Shown: one piece after another, positions 43,314 to 51,814 of the stretch
Layout: every line of letters starts with the position of its first letter
Position numbering within the stretch: the stretch's first letter is position 1
Source: Candidatus Limosilactobacillus merdigallinarum
Lineage (GTDB): Bacteria > Bacillota > Bacilli > Lactobacillales > Lactobacillaceae
Assembly: GCA_019114515.1 (NCBI GenBank)
Contig: DXFH01000002.1
Span: 103,266-167,265, forward strand
Length of the DNA stretch: 64,000 nt
Direction: 5' to 3'
Notes under the pieces: generated by a model
The model's input: the letters and a program-made list of their open reading frames with translations, nothing else
Database searches by the model: none
What the model was told of the DNA's origin: nothing
Program-made: the position numbers and the translations under genes

Positions 43314-43925
43314 TCAAAGATCCTTTCTATACTGTGGTACCCACGCGTTATACGTCGTTAATGTCTGTGGGTATACGGGTTGATTGTTGTCAATTAAATA
43401 TTCTAACGTGTGCTTAGTCTGGTAAGCCACAGCAGCACCCAAATCGTGCTTACACAGTTTACGGGCACGGTCGACTCCTTCAAAGTCTCTGGCCGGCTCA
43501 ATATAATCAGCCATATAAATAATTTGGGCCAGTTTGGTCATGTATGTTCCACCAACTGTGTGCTGGCGAATGGCATCTAAAATATCTTCCGACTGCACGC
43601 CTAATTCGTCTTTCACCATTTCAGCACCAACTACGCCATGCCAGATTGCATTGCCGTAATTTAATAATTCGGGGTCTAATTTTTTAACTTTGATCACCGC
43701 AATAAAATCTTTGTCCGGCCGCTGTTTTGCATAGTCATGGCATAGACCAGCAATACTAGCCGCTTCAACATCGGTTCCAAAACGCTTGGCCATTTTCATT
43801 GCGACTTTTTCTACCCGTTTAACATGAGCAAAACGGCTATCTGATAAAGCAGCGTGCAGCTTATCTAACAATTGCTCACGCGTCAACGGAATTAAATGTT
43901 CATGATATTGAATCTGATCATTCAA
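43314..43925 (-). CDS. yqeK: HD-domain bis(5'-nucleosyl)-tetraphosphatase YqeK
   Basis: Characterised YqeK proteins split Ap4A symmetrically to ADP. The 203-aa protein has the HD set: RFAHVKRVEKVAMKM, GLCHDYAKQ, AIWHGVVGAEM, and IRQHTVGGTYMTKLAQIIYMADYIEPAR. The TTG at 43925 just before the nadD stop is the likely start; the track's longer reading runs far into nadD. The preceding AAGGAG is about 13 bases away, so the start is moderately uncertain. Confidence 0.92.
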   Translation of the reverse strand: MNDQIQYHEHLIPLTREQLLDKLHAALSDSRFAHVKRVEKVAMKMAKRFGTDVEAASIAGLCHDYAKQRPDKDFIAVIKVKKLDPELLNYGNAIWHGVVGAEMVKDELGVQSEDILDAIRQHTVGGTYMTKLAQIIYMADYIEPARDFEGVDRARKLCKHDLGAAVAYQTKHTLEYLIDNNQPVYPQTLTTYNAWVPQYRKDL

Positions 43926-44550
43926 GATACAATTGATGCTCCTTAATATAATCTTCAACGGCATCGGGAACCATGTATTTAATGGAACGTCCGTCATGAA
44001 TGCGTGCGCGAATATCACTGGATGAAAAGTCAACCTGTGGCGTGTCGACCCAAATCACCGGATAATCACTATGATTGCGCGCTCCGGGACGGCGAACCCC
44101 CACAAAATTGACTAATTTTAACAGTTCGTTAATCCGGTGCCATTTCGGCAGATAATCAACCATATCGCCACCAATGATAAAGTAGTAGTCAATTTCTGGG
44201 TGTTTCTTTTTCAATTCTACCATCGTGTCATATGTGTAACTAACGCCACCACGGGTAATTTCAGCCAGTTCCAAGCCCAAAAAAGGATTGTCCGCAATTG
44301 CTAGTTTCAGCATTGCAACCCGGTATTTAGCGGCTAAAGCGTCTTTATGGTCTACATGCGGCGGCTGCATGTCAGGCATGAGGTATACCCGATCTAAGCA
44401 AAGGGCCTTGCCCACCTGATCAGCAACCAGTAAATGACCATTGTGGACCGGATTAAACGTTCCGCCATACAACCCCACCCGCCGGTGCGGAATCGTCGTT
44501 ACCCGTTGAAATTGCAATTGTGGAGTTGTACCATACGTTGACTTCGCCAT
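43918..44550 (-). CDS. nadD: Nicotinate-nucleotide adenylyltransferase
   Basis: NadD makes deamido-NAD from nicotinate mononucleotide and ATP. The 210-aa protein has VGLYGGTFNPVHNGHLLVA (HxGH motif), PPHVDHK, YYFIIGGDMVDYLPKWH, and the C-terminal SSSDIRARIHDGRSIKYMVP. It carries an N-terminal extension of about 25 residues before the first strand. Overlaps yqeK. Confidence 0.95.
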   Translation of the reverse strand: MAKSTYGTTPQLQFQRVTTIPHRRVGLYGGTFNPVHNGHLLVADQVGKALCLDRVYLMPDMQPPHVDHKDALAAKYRVAMLKLAIADNPFLGLELAEITRGGVSYTYDTMVELKKKHPEIDYYFIIGGDMVDYLPKWHRINELLKLVNFVGVRRPGARNHSDYPVIWVDTPQVDFSSSDIRARIHDGRSIKYMVPDAVEDYIKEHQLYLE

Positions 44551-44564
44551 ACTGGTCGCCCCAT

Positions 44565-44876
44565 TTATAATTTAGATACGCGCCGTGATAGGTCACGCAG
44601 TTCTGTCTTTTTAGAAGGCTTAAATAATACCAATACCCGGCCGATCGTCTGGACCACCTGAATATCGGAATTATCTTCAATGTATTCCTTGACGTCAGCA
44701 GTCGAAACGTCCGCATTCTGCAGAATATTGACCTTAATCAACTCACGCCGGTCAAGGGCACCTTCTAATTGTGACAGCCAAACCGGTGACAATCCGTTTT
44801 TGCCCACTGCAAAAATCGGCTGTAGTTGGTTAGCGTGTGCTCGTAAAAATCGTTTTTGTTTGCCTCGTAATTGCAT
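44565..44876 (-). CDS. yhbY: CRS1-YhbY family RNA-binding protein
   Basis: A 103-aa, IF3-C-like fold protein bound to pre-50S particles in homologues. Diagnostic segments are LRGKQKRFLRAHANQLQPIF, AVGKNGLSPVWLSQLEGALD, and VQTIGRVLVLFKPS. ATG with GGAGC. Fits yqeH-yhbY-nadD order. Confidence 0.94.
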   Translation of the reverse strand: MQLRGKQKRFLRAHANQLQPIFAVGKNGLSPVWLSQLEGALDRRELIKVNILQNADVSTADVKEYIEDNSDIQVVQTIGRVLVLFKPSKKTELRDLSRRVSKL

Positions 44877-44887
44877 ATTTGTGCTCC

Positions 44888-46003
44888 TTAAATCATTGCT
44901 CGTCTAATCAAGACTGAAACGCCGGCAGGTGCCCAGCCAGCAACCGTAACGCCAGCTGGGACGGTAATCCAGCCTAAGCCTTCAAACACAATGTCGCTCT
45001 TTTGTTCAGTCGTAAATTCATACCGCGTCAGCTCCGGTATCTGGCCAACTTCATCCTTCGTCGGGGGCGTTAATAGATCACCCAAGTGTTTTTTATAGAA
45101 ACTGTCCGCATTAGCCAGCTTAGTTCGATGCAGCTTCAGATTGTTGTCAAAGTAAGCCACAAAGCCCGCATGCGGGCCATTCAGATAGTCGAAGCGACCA
45201 ATGCCACCAAGGAAGATGGTCTGCTGATCATCTAACTGATAAGTCTTGGGCTTCAATTCTTTCTGTGGTGAGACCAATTTCAGGTCCTTAGCTGGCAAAA
45301 CATGGGCCATCTGGTGCTCATGAATAATCCCTGGAGTATCAATTAACTGATGACCATCGTCCAGCGGAATTTCAATCTTATCCAAAGTGGTACCGGGAAA
45401 ACGGGAAGTAGTGATCAGGTCCTTGACCCCTGTCCGTAAAGCAATAATCTGGTTAATCAAAGTCGACTTGCCGACATTAGTAACCCCAACTACATATACG
45501 TCACGATTTTGCCGGTACTTTTCAATTAAGGCCAACAGTTCCTCAATTTGGTGATTCTTCTTTGCTGACACTAGAGTTGTCGCAATTGGTCGGATACCTG
45601 CCTGGTTAACCTGTTGCCGCATCCAATCAGTTAAACGAGTGCGATGCAATGACCGGGGCAAAATATCTTCTTTATTGCCGACCAGTAAAACCGGATTATT
45701 GCCCACAAAGCGATGCAGGCCAGGAATCAAACTGCCGTTTAAATCAAATATATCCACAACGTAGACAATTAAAGACTTCGTATCGCGAATTTGACTGAGC
45801 AAACGCAAAAAGTCGTCATCGCTCAAAGAAACCGGGGCAATTTCATTATAGTGACGTAGGCGAAAGCAGCGTTGACAGTATAACTCGCCGCTTGCCATCC
45901 CCTTTTTAACCGCTGACTGTGGCGTATAACCAACCTTGTGCGGATCAGTGGACTGAATCACTGCACCACAGCCAATACAACGTAATTCTTCCTGATTATC
46001 CAT
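44888..46003 (-). CDS. yqeH: Ribosome biogenesis GTPase YqeH
   Basis: YqeH helps 30S assembly. The 371-aa protein has an N-terminal zinc finger (CIGCGAVIQ at 9-17, then CQRCFRLRHY), followed by a circularly permuted GTPase domain in G4-G5-G1-G2-G3 order: GNKEDILP, VSAKKN, GVTNVGKST, then TTLD, DTPG. The C-terminal domain has beta-rich segments ending VSVLIRR. ATG with GGAGGAG and an eight-base overlap with yqeG. Confidence 0.96.
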   Translation of the reverse strand: MDNQEELRCIGCGAVIQSTDPHKVGYTPQSAVKKGMASGELYCQRCFRLRHYNEIAPVSLSDDDFLRLLSQIRDTKSLIVYVVDIFDLNGSLIPGLHRFVGNNPVLLVGNKEDILPRSLHRTRLTDWMRQQVNQAGIRPIATTLVSAKKNHQIEELLALIEKYRQNRDVYVVGVTNVGKSTLINQIIALRTGVKDLITTSRFPGTTLDKIEIPLDDGHQLIDTPGIIHEHQMAHVLPAKDLKLVSPQKELKPKTYQLDDQQTIFLGGIGRFDYLNGPHAGFVAYFDNNLKLHRTKLANADSFYKKHLGDLLTPPTKDEVGQIPELTRYEFTTEQKSDIVFEGLGWITVPAGVTVAGWAPAGVSVLIRRAMI

Positions 46004-46526
46004 GCAACTCCTCCTGCCACTTCATATCCTCATATTTGTACTGCAATGCTTTCATAATCATATTACCCATAAAGCGGTTGGGCCAAGTGACCCACTTGTC
46101 GGTCGAAATAAGGGGCTTTACTAATACACTGCGAACACCAGCGCGATGGGCGGCCATGACATCGGTCATCAATTGATCGCCCACCATCACTACCTCATGC
46201 TTATTCAGGCCCAAGCGTTTACGCGCATTATTGATTCCCCAACTAAGAGGCTTCAATGAACGCGCAACAAAAGGCAAGTTCAATTTTTCCACAGCGCGGC
46301 CCACTCGGTCAGCACTATTGTTAGAGATGACAATTAAAGGAATCCCTGTCGCATGCAGCTCATCCATCCAGTGATGCAGTTCAGGAGTACCATCGGGATT
46401 ATTCCAAGCAATCAGGGTATTATCCAAGTCAGAAAACACGGCCCGGATGCCCTCTTTTTTTAATTGTGCAGGTGAAAGATCATATACAGTTTTGACCATC
46501 CACGTTGGTTTAAATGCTTCTAACAA
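45996..46526 (-). CDS. yqeG: YqeG family HAD phosphatase
   Basis: A 176-aa HAD-superfamily phosphatase: nucleophile motif AVFSDLDNTLIAW, motif II LIVISNNSADR, and motif III/IV LKPLSWGINNARKR with VMVGDQLMTDVMAAHRAG. Phosphatidylglycerophosphatase-type activity is known in the related GEP4/PgpP family, but the substrate here is unproven. TTG start with GAGG upstream; first gene of the yqeG-ylbM series. Confidence 0.94.
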   Translation of the reverse strand: MLEAFKPTWMVKTVYDLSPAQLKKEGIRAVFSDLDNTLIAWNNPDGTPELHHWMDELHATGIPLIVISNNSADRVGRAVEKLNLPFVARSLKPLSWGINNARKRLGLNKHEVVMVGDQLMTDVMAAHRAGVRSVLVKPLISTDKWVTWPNRFMGNMIMKALQYKYEDMKWQEELHG

Positions 46527-46791
46527 AATGTTACCTCGTCTAATTCTTTTTATTATTAATTATACCGACAGTCACAAAGGGGTTCAATTATCTAATAAAT
46601 TCAATGAAAACAACTAACTAGTATTGCCTGACTTTCTTGTTAAGCTTTAACATTATGGGATTAAACTTTCCCAGCATTAGGTTACCATTTACAGGATCTA
46701 AGAAGGACTCACATTGTAGTCACTGCTTGCAGTAATGCGATCTAAAACGGCAACTAACATTAACGATTAATCACATTACTTGCGACTGCGC
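46527..46791. other. Intergenic stretch upstream of yqeG
   Basis: No open frame or promoter of note. It contains the perfect palindrome ACTGCTTGCAGT-like ACTGC/GCAGT (46716-46733 region) and an AT-rich run before yqeG that could hold the yqeG promoter. It adjoins the structured element at 46792. Confidence 0.4.
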
Positions 46792-46903
46792 GGCGGTCTC
46801 AGTACCGAAATTCAACTTAGCGGGGTACCGCTTAGTCGAAGCCTCAGTTTGAAGACCGGCAAAGACGGGCTTCAAATGATGGCCGCTACGATCCAGAACA
46901 GCC
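46792..46903. ncRNA. Structured intergenic element, copy 1
   Basis: About 112 bases sharing clear sequence with 55593-55700 (GCGGTCTCAGT, ACTTAGCG, CGAAGCCTCAGTTTG, AGACCG, ACGGGCT, AAATGATGGCC). The elements fold alike: outer helix GGCGGTCT with AGAACAGCC (one mismatch and bulge), next helix GTACCG with CGCTAC (five of six pairs), and a central hairpin AGCGG-GGTA-CCGCT with TTC/GAA below. Base changes versus copy 2 are partly compensatory. Strand is undecided because each helix forms on both. It lies after the rplT terminator. Confidence 0.6.
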
Positions 46904-46967
46904 GAGCTAAGCAAGTAATAGGTTATCTATCTAAAATATTCCTACTCAGCTAATGCCTTGGATAAGC

Positions 46968-47014
46968 AAAGACCTCTTAGCATCAGGTAAAGCCGAACGC
47001 CAAGAGGTCTTTTA
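46968..47014 (-). terminator. Terminator of infC-rpmI-rplT
   Basis: Minus strand: AAAAGACCTCTTGGCG and GCTAAGAGGTCTTTGC form a stem of 12 or more pairs about 25 bases after rplT. Confidence 0.82.
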
Positions 47015-47035
47015 TATCATATTCAAATGACAAGC

Positions 47036-47389
47036 TTAGTTTAATGCCTGCTTAGCTTGGTCAACGATGGCCTTGAAAGCATCTGCATCGTTCACAGCCA
47101 AGTCAGCCAGCATCTTACGGTTAATGTCGATGTTAGCCAGCTTCAAGCCGTGCATCAGCTTGCTGTAGCTAATGTCATTCATACGGGCACCGGCGTTGAT
47201 CCGGGCAATCCATAATTCACGGAACTTACGCTTGTTAACCTTACGATCACGGAAGGCGTAAGTACCACTCTTCATTACTTGGTCCTTAGCAGTCTTAAAA
47301 AGACGGTGCTTGGACATCGTGTAACCCTTTGCTAATTTCATAATGCGCTTACGACGAGCGCGCGTAACTGTTCCACCCTTAACTCGCAT
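47036..47389 (-). CDS. rplT: 50S ribosomal protein L20
   Basis: L20 nucleates 50S assembly and, in Firmicutes, represses its own operon through the leader. The 117-aa protein begins [20 protein letters not shown], with [17 protein letters not shown] and [18 protein letters not shown] as expected. ATG with GGAGGAG. Confidence 0.97.
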   Translation of the reverse strand: MRVKGGTVTRARRKRIMKLAKGYTMSKHRLFKTAKDQVMKSGTYAFRDRKVNKRKFRELWIARINAGARMNDISYSKLMHGLKLANIDINRKMLADLAVNDADAFKAIVDQAKQALN

Positions 47390-47433
47390 AGTGGTCTCCT
47401 CCTATTTTTTCGAATTAACTTTCAATTCAGGTA

Positions 47434-47631
47434 TTAAGCGTAAGGAAGCATCTTCTTGAAACGATTCTTGTTAGTCTTGTCCATCATGCTTAATCCACGT
47501 AATTGACGACGCTGTTTCTTGGTCTTACCGTGGAAACGGTGGCTGGTGAATGAGTTACCACTCTTGAATCCACCCTTTGCAGTACGCTTGAAACGCTTTG
47601 CAGCAGCGCGATTAGTCTTCATCTTTGGCAT
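47434..47631 (-). CDS. rpmI: 50S ribosomal protein L35
   Basis: A 65-aa L35: MPKMKTNRAAAKRFKRTAKG, then HRFHGKTKKQRRQLRGLSMM and ending KKMLPYA. ATG with TAGGG. Between infC and rplT. Confidence 0.97.
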   Translation of the reverse strand: MPKMKTNRAAAKRFKRTAKGGFKSGNSFTSHRFHGKTKKQRRQLRGLSMMDKTNKNRFKKMLPYA

Positions 47632-47649
47632 AAGTATTCCCTACCTTCT

Positions 47650-48174
47650 TTAATTTTTTGCCTTATCAGTAATTGGGGCAAGCGTTAAGAACATGCTGCG
47701 ACCTTCCATCTTAGGACGCTGAACAACTGTAGCAATGTCCTTAGTTTCTTCCGCCATACGTTCGATCATGTCTCGACCGATATCCTTGTGGGTAATGGCA
47801 CGACCACGGAAGCGCAAAGAAACACGAACTTTATCACCCTTGGCGATAAACTTACGAACCCGATTTAACTTAACGTTGAAGTCGTTAGTATCGATCGTAG
47901 GACTCAGGCGGATTTCCTTAACCGCTTGGGTCTTTTGATTCTTACGAGCTTCACGTTCCTTCTTCTGCATCTGAAAACGATACTTTCCGTAGTCCATGAT
48001 CCGGGCAACCGCAGGACGAGCCTTTGGTGCTACCAAAACCAGATCGAGGCCAGCATCTTCAGCTAATTGCAATGCTTCCCGTTTGGACTTGATCCCGAGT
48101 TGTTCGCCGTTTTGATCAATCAAACGAACTTCCCGTGCACGAATACCGTTGTTGACATTCATTCCCTGAGCTAT
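47650..48174 (-). CDS. infC: Translation initiation factor IF-3 with AUA start
   Basis: IF-3 binds the 30S subunit and rejects wrong start codons. The about 174-aa protein reads VNNGIRAREVRLIDQNGEQL, then the linker KKEREARKNQK and the C-domain KVRVSLRFRGRAITHKDIG. The GGAGG (48188-48184) stands nine bases before ATA at 48174, whereas the first ATG (48162) is 21 bases away and an ATT at 48180 only three. A rare AUA start, as with AUU in other infC genes, would let IF-3 restrain its own synthesis. Confidence 0.93.
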   Translation of the reverse strand: MAQGMNVNNGIRAREVRLIDQNGEQLGIKSKREALQLAEDAGLDLVLVAPKARPAVARIMDYGKYRFQMQKKEREARKNQKTQAVKEIRLSPTIDTNDFNVKLNRVRKFIAKGDKVRVSLRFRGRAITHKDIGRDMIERMAEETKDIATVVQRPKMEGRSMFLTLAPITDKAKN

Positions 48175-48188
48175 GGCAATACACCTCC

Positions 48189-48334
48189 AATTTGATAACG
48201 AAAGAAGAAGCAAAAAAGCGAGGTGCAAAACACACCCCGCTAACGCCGATCACTCGACGAAATTTCTACTAGTCAGCCCGGTCACTCTAGTCACCAAGGC
48301 GAGAAGCGGGTGCTTCTGCTTTTCTTTCAACAGT
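48189..48334 (-). promoter_or_regulatory. infC leader with attenuator (L20-leader type)
   Basis: A roughly 145-base leader precedes infC. Its 3' part is an intrinsic terminator, AGCGGGGTG-TGTTTTG-CACCTCGCT followed by T6 (48241-48212, minus). Upstream is AGAAGCACCCGCTTCTCGCC, which can form its own hairpin and could pair with GCGGGGTG as an antiterminator. In Firmicutes L20 binds this leader to cause termination; assignment here is from position and the visible terminator. Confidence 0.75.
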
Positions 48335-48339
48335 TATAT

Positions 48340-48368
48340 AGACTACAAGCTTTATGGCCCAATGTCAA
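48340..48368 (-). promoter_or_regulatory. Promoter of infC-rpmI-rplT
   Basis: Minus strand: consensus -35 TTGACA (48368-48363), 17-base spacer, -10 TAGTCT (48345-48340). It overlaps the end of dnaI only slightly upstream (dnaI stop at 48382). Confidence 0.7.
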
Positions 48369-48381
48369 GGGACCCATCAAA

Positions 48382-49305
48382 TTAATCCTTAACCCGTAAG
48401 TTTTTACCGGAAATAACCAATTCTCTAGATAAGAAGCGAATTCTTTCCATGATTCTTTGTGCTTTCAGTGGTTCCGAGCCGCCGTTGTTATCCTGGGCCA
48501 AGTGGGCGGTTAACTCGTCCATGGTGAAGTTTGATGAGAAGAAGGTTGGTAATTCCTCTTGCATCCGGTATTCGAGAATAACGCCCAGCACTTCATCGCG
48601 CAGCCATGGTGACAAAGTATCAGCACCAATGTCATCTAGCATCAGGATCGGTGCTGCCTTAACCTGGTCGCGCAATTGATCAGTAGTGTTATTGCCAATC
48701 GCACTCTTCATCTTGACGGCAAAGGTGGGAAAGTGCACCAAGGTACTCCTAATTCCTTTGTGTGCCAATGCATTCGCTAATGCACCCAATAAATAAGTCT
48801 TACCCACACCAAATTTGCCGGTGAGATAGTAACCAGGCATAAAGTGCTGACCATCATATTCTTGGCTAAAGGAAACTAATTTACCAAAGGCCGCTGTCCG
48901 ACTGGGCGAGCTATTAGCCCCTTCCAGCCAAAAATCATGGAAATTGGCCTGTCGAATGTTGCGGGGCATATCCATTGTAGAAACCCGATCATGTAGTTCC
49001 TGGGCTGCCTGTTGCTCCATATGCTCCTTAGTCGGGACATAGGAAACATCAATCTGTCCGGCTGCGTATACCAAGCGAGGGGTATAACCAGGAGCAACAC
49101 TCACGCCACCTTGTTTGATAATGTTCTTTTGGTGAACATATTCGTAGAGCTTCGACTCGCCCCTTTGAATAGCCTCTTTTGATAGGTCCGCCTGGTGGAC
49201 AGTCAAAAATTGCTTTACATCATTATCGGCAAAGACCTCTGCCATGAATTGCTGCATCTGGTTGCTTTGATTTTGATTCTGCCAGAAATTATTTACTGCT
49301 TTCAT
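48382..49305 (-). CDS. dnaI: Primosomal helicase loader DnaI
   Basis: DnaI is the AAA+ loader that places the DnaC/DnaB helicase at oriC and forks. The 307-aa protein has an N-terminal helicase-binding region (about 1-100; zinc-binding Cys residues of some homologues are absent). The AAA+ core has GKFGVGKTYLLGALAN (Walker A), ILMLDDIGAD (Walker B), TFFSSNF (sensor 1) and RIRFLSRELV near the end. ATG 49305 follows GAGGTG; it overlaps dnaB by 17 bases. Confidence 0.95.
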   Translation of the reverse strand: MKAVNNFWQNQNQSNQMQQFMAEVFADNDVKQFLTVHQADLSKEAIQRGESKLYEYVHQKNIIKQGGVSVAPGYTPRLVYAAGQIDVSYVPTKEHMEQQAAQELHDRVSTMDMPRNIRQANFHDFWLEGANSSPSRTAAFGKLVSFSQEYDGQHFMPGYYLTGKFGVGKTYLLGALANALAHKGIRSTLVHFPTFAVKMKSAIGNNTTDQLRDQVKAAPILMLDDIGADTLSPWLRDEVLGVILEYRMQEELPTFFSSNFTMDELTAHLAQDNNGGSEPLKAQRIMERIRFLSRELVISGKNLRVKD

Positions 49306-50695
49306 CCTTTTCACCTCGCTTATGCTTATCTTGTTGTTCGCCTTGCATCAGTAAGCGACGCATTGCGGCCGCTTGCTCAGGACTCGCTTCTTCATGCTTT
49401 TCTTGATAACCTGGCTGGGCCCACTTTGGCAGCTTTTCGTGCACCGCATTTTTACGACGATAAGTCTTTTTGCGCGGCGATTGTAACGACTGCCGATTTT
49501 TTTGATAATCCTTGGCTGCCTTTAATGCACTAGCCGCGTCGCTTACTCCCTGTTGCAACCAGTTATTGGCAATAGCATCCGCAAAATTGGCACTTAAGCT
49601 AGCATTGCCCCGTTCACCAATAATATACCAGATTAAAACGTTCACTGCTGCCGGATTTAAGTTGCTAACTAATCGTTCAACAGTATTTTTCTCGGCGGGG
49701 CTGACATAGCCGCTGCCGGTCTGTTGTTTCAGCTGAGTCAAAAAATCCAGTGGCCGGGCTTGCGTACAAGCCTTAATCAATGCCTGTTCTTGACTAGAAA
49801 AATCATTGTTAGCTGGGCTGCTTACCGCTGCGTTATCTAATGGTTTAGCTGGTCCTTGAAATTGAGATGGTTCTTTGGGTGACTGTTGAGCACGCACCAA
49901 TATTTTAAAGCGATCAATGTCTAATTTGCCTGATACCAGGTCAACGGATTGTGCCAGCAGTTTAGCAATGGTTAATTCATCAAAGCCGTACACCAAGTGT
50001 TCAGTTAAAATCAGGTGGCGATACTCTTGCAGTTCTTGTGCTGATACTCCCTGATCAGCTAATTGCTGCGCTAAAAAGTGAAAGTCAAAGTCGTTATCTG
50101 GTAGTTGATTGCGCTCTACTCGTTGATTAGATAGTTCATCAAGCGTTATCCGTGACTGCTGGATTACGGGATCATCAATCGACTGGCTTGCCTGATCAAC
50201 CTTAAACACATCAAAAAAGGAGTGGCTAACATTATGGTAATTAGATAAATCCAGCTGGTATGCCTTTGCTTGTTGACCCAGCTTTTTGAACTGCTCAGCG
50301 CCAACCATCTGCAAGCATAATACACTTAACAAGTCGTCGTTTATAAACTCTACTGGCGTCAGTGTAGGCTGCAATTCCAAAATCAATGAGTCATGATTGC
50401 TGTCTGATCGATACGTTTTCAATAACCGCAAGCCCTCTAGCTGCGCCAACCCCTCTTTGACCTGTATGAATCCTTCATTCACCTGCATCAATAGTGATGA
50501 CAGCGGCTGAGCATTGATTACCAGCGGTGTTTCTGAAATCTGCTGGCGCAGGGCCAAAAAAAGCCCCAGTGTATGGGGACTCATCATTGGCTGATAGTAA
50601 TCTAACAGGACCTGCAGGTTAAAGGCATAAAAATCGGCTGATGCACAGACCACATACCCGGTTCGCGGGCTTAACTCAGTATTTGCATCAGTCAT
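49289..50695 (-). CDS. dnaB: Replication initiation and membrane attachment protein DnaB
   Basis: Gram-positive DnaB (not the helicase) works with DnaD and DnaI in helicase loading. The about 468-aa protein has the N-terminal winged-helix-like part (about 10-180, PRTGYVVCASADFYAFNLQV), a DnaB/DnaD DDBH2 domain around 310-400 with PLDFLTQLKQQTG and LNPAAVNVLIWYIIGE, and a basic tail. ATG 50695 follows AGGGTGA and overlaps nrdR's end. Confidence 0.93.
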   Translation of the reverse strand: MTDANTELSPRTGYVVCASADFYAFNLQVLLDYYQPMMSPHTLGLFLALRQQISETPLVINAQPLSSLLMQVNEGFIQVKEGLAQLEGLRLLKTYRSDSNHDSLILELQPTLTPVEFINDDLLSVLCLQMVGAEQFKKLGQQAKAYQLDLSNYHNVSHSFFDVFKVDQASQSIDDPVIQQSRITLDELSNQRVERNQLPDNDFDFHFLAQQLADQGVSAQELQEYRHLILTEHLVYGFDELTIAKLLAQSVDLVSGKLDIDRFKILVRAQQSPKEPSQFQGPAKPLDNAAVSSPANNDFSSQEQALIKACTQARPLDFLTQLKQQTGSGYVSPAEKNTVERLVSNLNPAAVNVLIWYIIGERGNASLSANFADAIANNWLQQGVSDAASALKAAKDYQKNRQSLQSPRKKTYRRKNAVHEKLPKWAQPGYQEKHEEASPEQAAAMRRLLMQGEQQDKHKRGEKDESSK

Positions 50696-51167
50696 CTTGC
50701 TCACCCTGCTTTTTGTTTTTACCAATCATCGACTGAATTTCGTTCATAAAGGCATCGACATCCTTAAATTGACGGTAAACACTGGCAAAACGGATGTAAG
50801 AAATTTCATCGACACCTTTCAGTTTTTCCATGACATACTTACCAATGAGTTGACTAGAAACCTCATTTTCGCCTAGGCTGCGGACCTTATTTTCAACATA
50901 GTCCGTAATGGAGGTTAATTGATCCATGCTTACTGGTCGTTTCTCAGCAGAACGGATTAAACCATTTAAGATCTTTTTGCGATCAAATTCTTGACGGGTG
51001 CCATCCTTTTTGATCACCAAAAGAGGGCTCTCTTCATAACGTTCAAACGTAGTATAGCGAAAGCCACAGTGGATGCACTCACGCCGTCGACGGATGCACA
51101 TACCATCATCTGTGGGACGACTATCAACCACACGGGAACCATTTTTATGACAATGTGGACAAATCAA
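50688..51167 (-). CDS. nrdR: Transcriptional repressor NrdR
   Basis: NrdR represses ribonucleotide reductase genes in response to dATP/ATP. The 159-aa protein has an N-terminal zinc ribbon (Cys3, Cys6; then CIHC in RRRECIHCGFRYTT) and an ATP-cone (about 48-138, LLVIKKDGTRQEFDRKKI). TTG start with AGGAGGG seven bases upstream. The order nrdR-dnaB-dnaI is normal in Firmicutes. No nrd genes or NrdR boxes were noticed nearby. Confidence 0.97.
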   Translation of the reverse strand: MICPHCHKNGSRVVDSRPTDDGMCIRRRRECIHCGFRYTTFERYEESPLLVIKKDGTRQEFDRKKILNGLIRSAEKRPVSMDQLTSITDYVENKVRSLGENEVSSQLIGKYVMEKLKGVDEISYIRFASVYRQFKDVDAFMNEIQSMIGKNKKQGEQDD

Positions 51168-51217
51168 GGGATACCCTCCTTAGCTTACGTTTTTATCAAC
51201 ACATTATTATACCATAA

Positions 51218-51814
51218 CTAAGCAATTGTTCGTTTGATCCAGGCCGCTAGCTGGGCCTTTGTTTGGGCAATTGTCCCATCATTATCGATAACAACGTCTG
51301 CCAGTGCAATTTTACGACTAAGCGGCCACTGAGCGGCAATGCGCCTTCGAGCTTGCTGCTCATTTAATTGATCGCGGCTCATCAAACGCTGCAACTGGGT
51401 TTGCAAAGTGACGGTCACTACCATGATCTCGTCGCACATTGACTGATAATTCTCTTCAAATAACAGCGGTGCTACCAAGAAGATGTATTCTTGGCCTTGA
51501 GCAATGAATTGTTGTAATTCTTGTTGAATCTGTTGCCTAATCAGCGGCTGCAAAATATCGTTGAGCAGCTTCAATTGCGAATCATCCGCAAATACTATTT
51601 TGGCTAGTCGCTTACGGTCAAGATTGCCCTTTGTGTCTACGATCTCGTTACCAAAAGTAGCCGCCACTTTTTTTAGCCCGATGCTGTCAGGAGCAACTAC
51701 TTCGCGTGCCACAATATCCGCATCCACAATGGAAAAGCCATGCGCAATCAGATAAGCACTAACTAAACTTTTGCCGGATGCAATGCCACCGGTAACGCCA
51801 ATAACCTTCGCCAT
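51218..51814 (-). CDS. coaE: Dephospho-CoA kinase
   Basis: Last step of CoA synthesis: phosphorylates the 3'-OH of dephospho-CoA. The 198-aa protein has P-loop GVTGGIASGKSLVSAYL near 6-20, DADIVAREVV, and VAPLLFEENYQSMCDEIMVV. Its ATG overlaps the mutM stop (TAATG). Order polA-mutM-coaE-nrdR is the standard one. Confidence 0.96.
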   Translation of the reverse strand: MAKVIGVTGGIASGKSLVSAYLIAHGFSIVDADIVAREVVAPDSIGLKKVAATFGNEIVDTKGNLDRKRLAKIVFADDSQLKLLNDILQPLIRQQIQQELQQFIAQGQEYIFLVAPLLFEENYQSMCDEIMVVTVTLQTQLQRLMSRDQLNEQQARRRIAAQWPLSRKIALADVVIDNDGTIAQTKAQLAAWIKRTIA

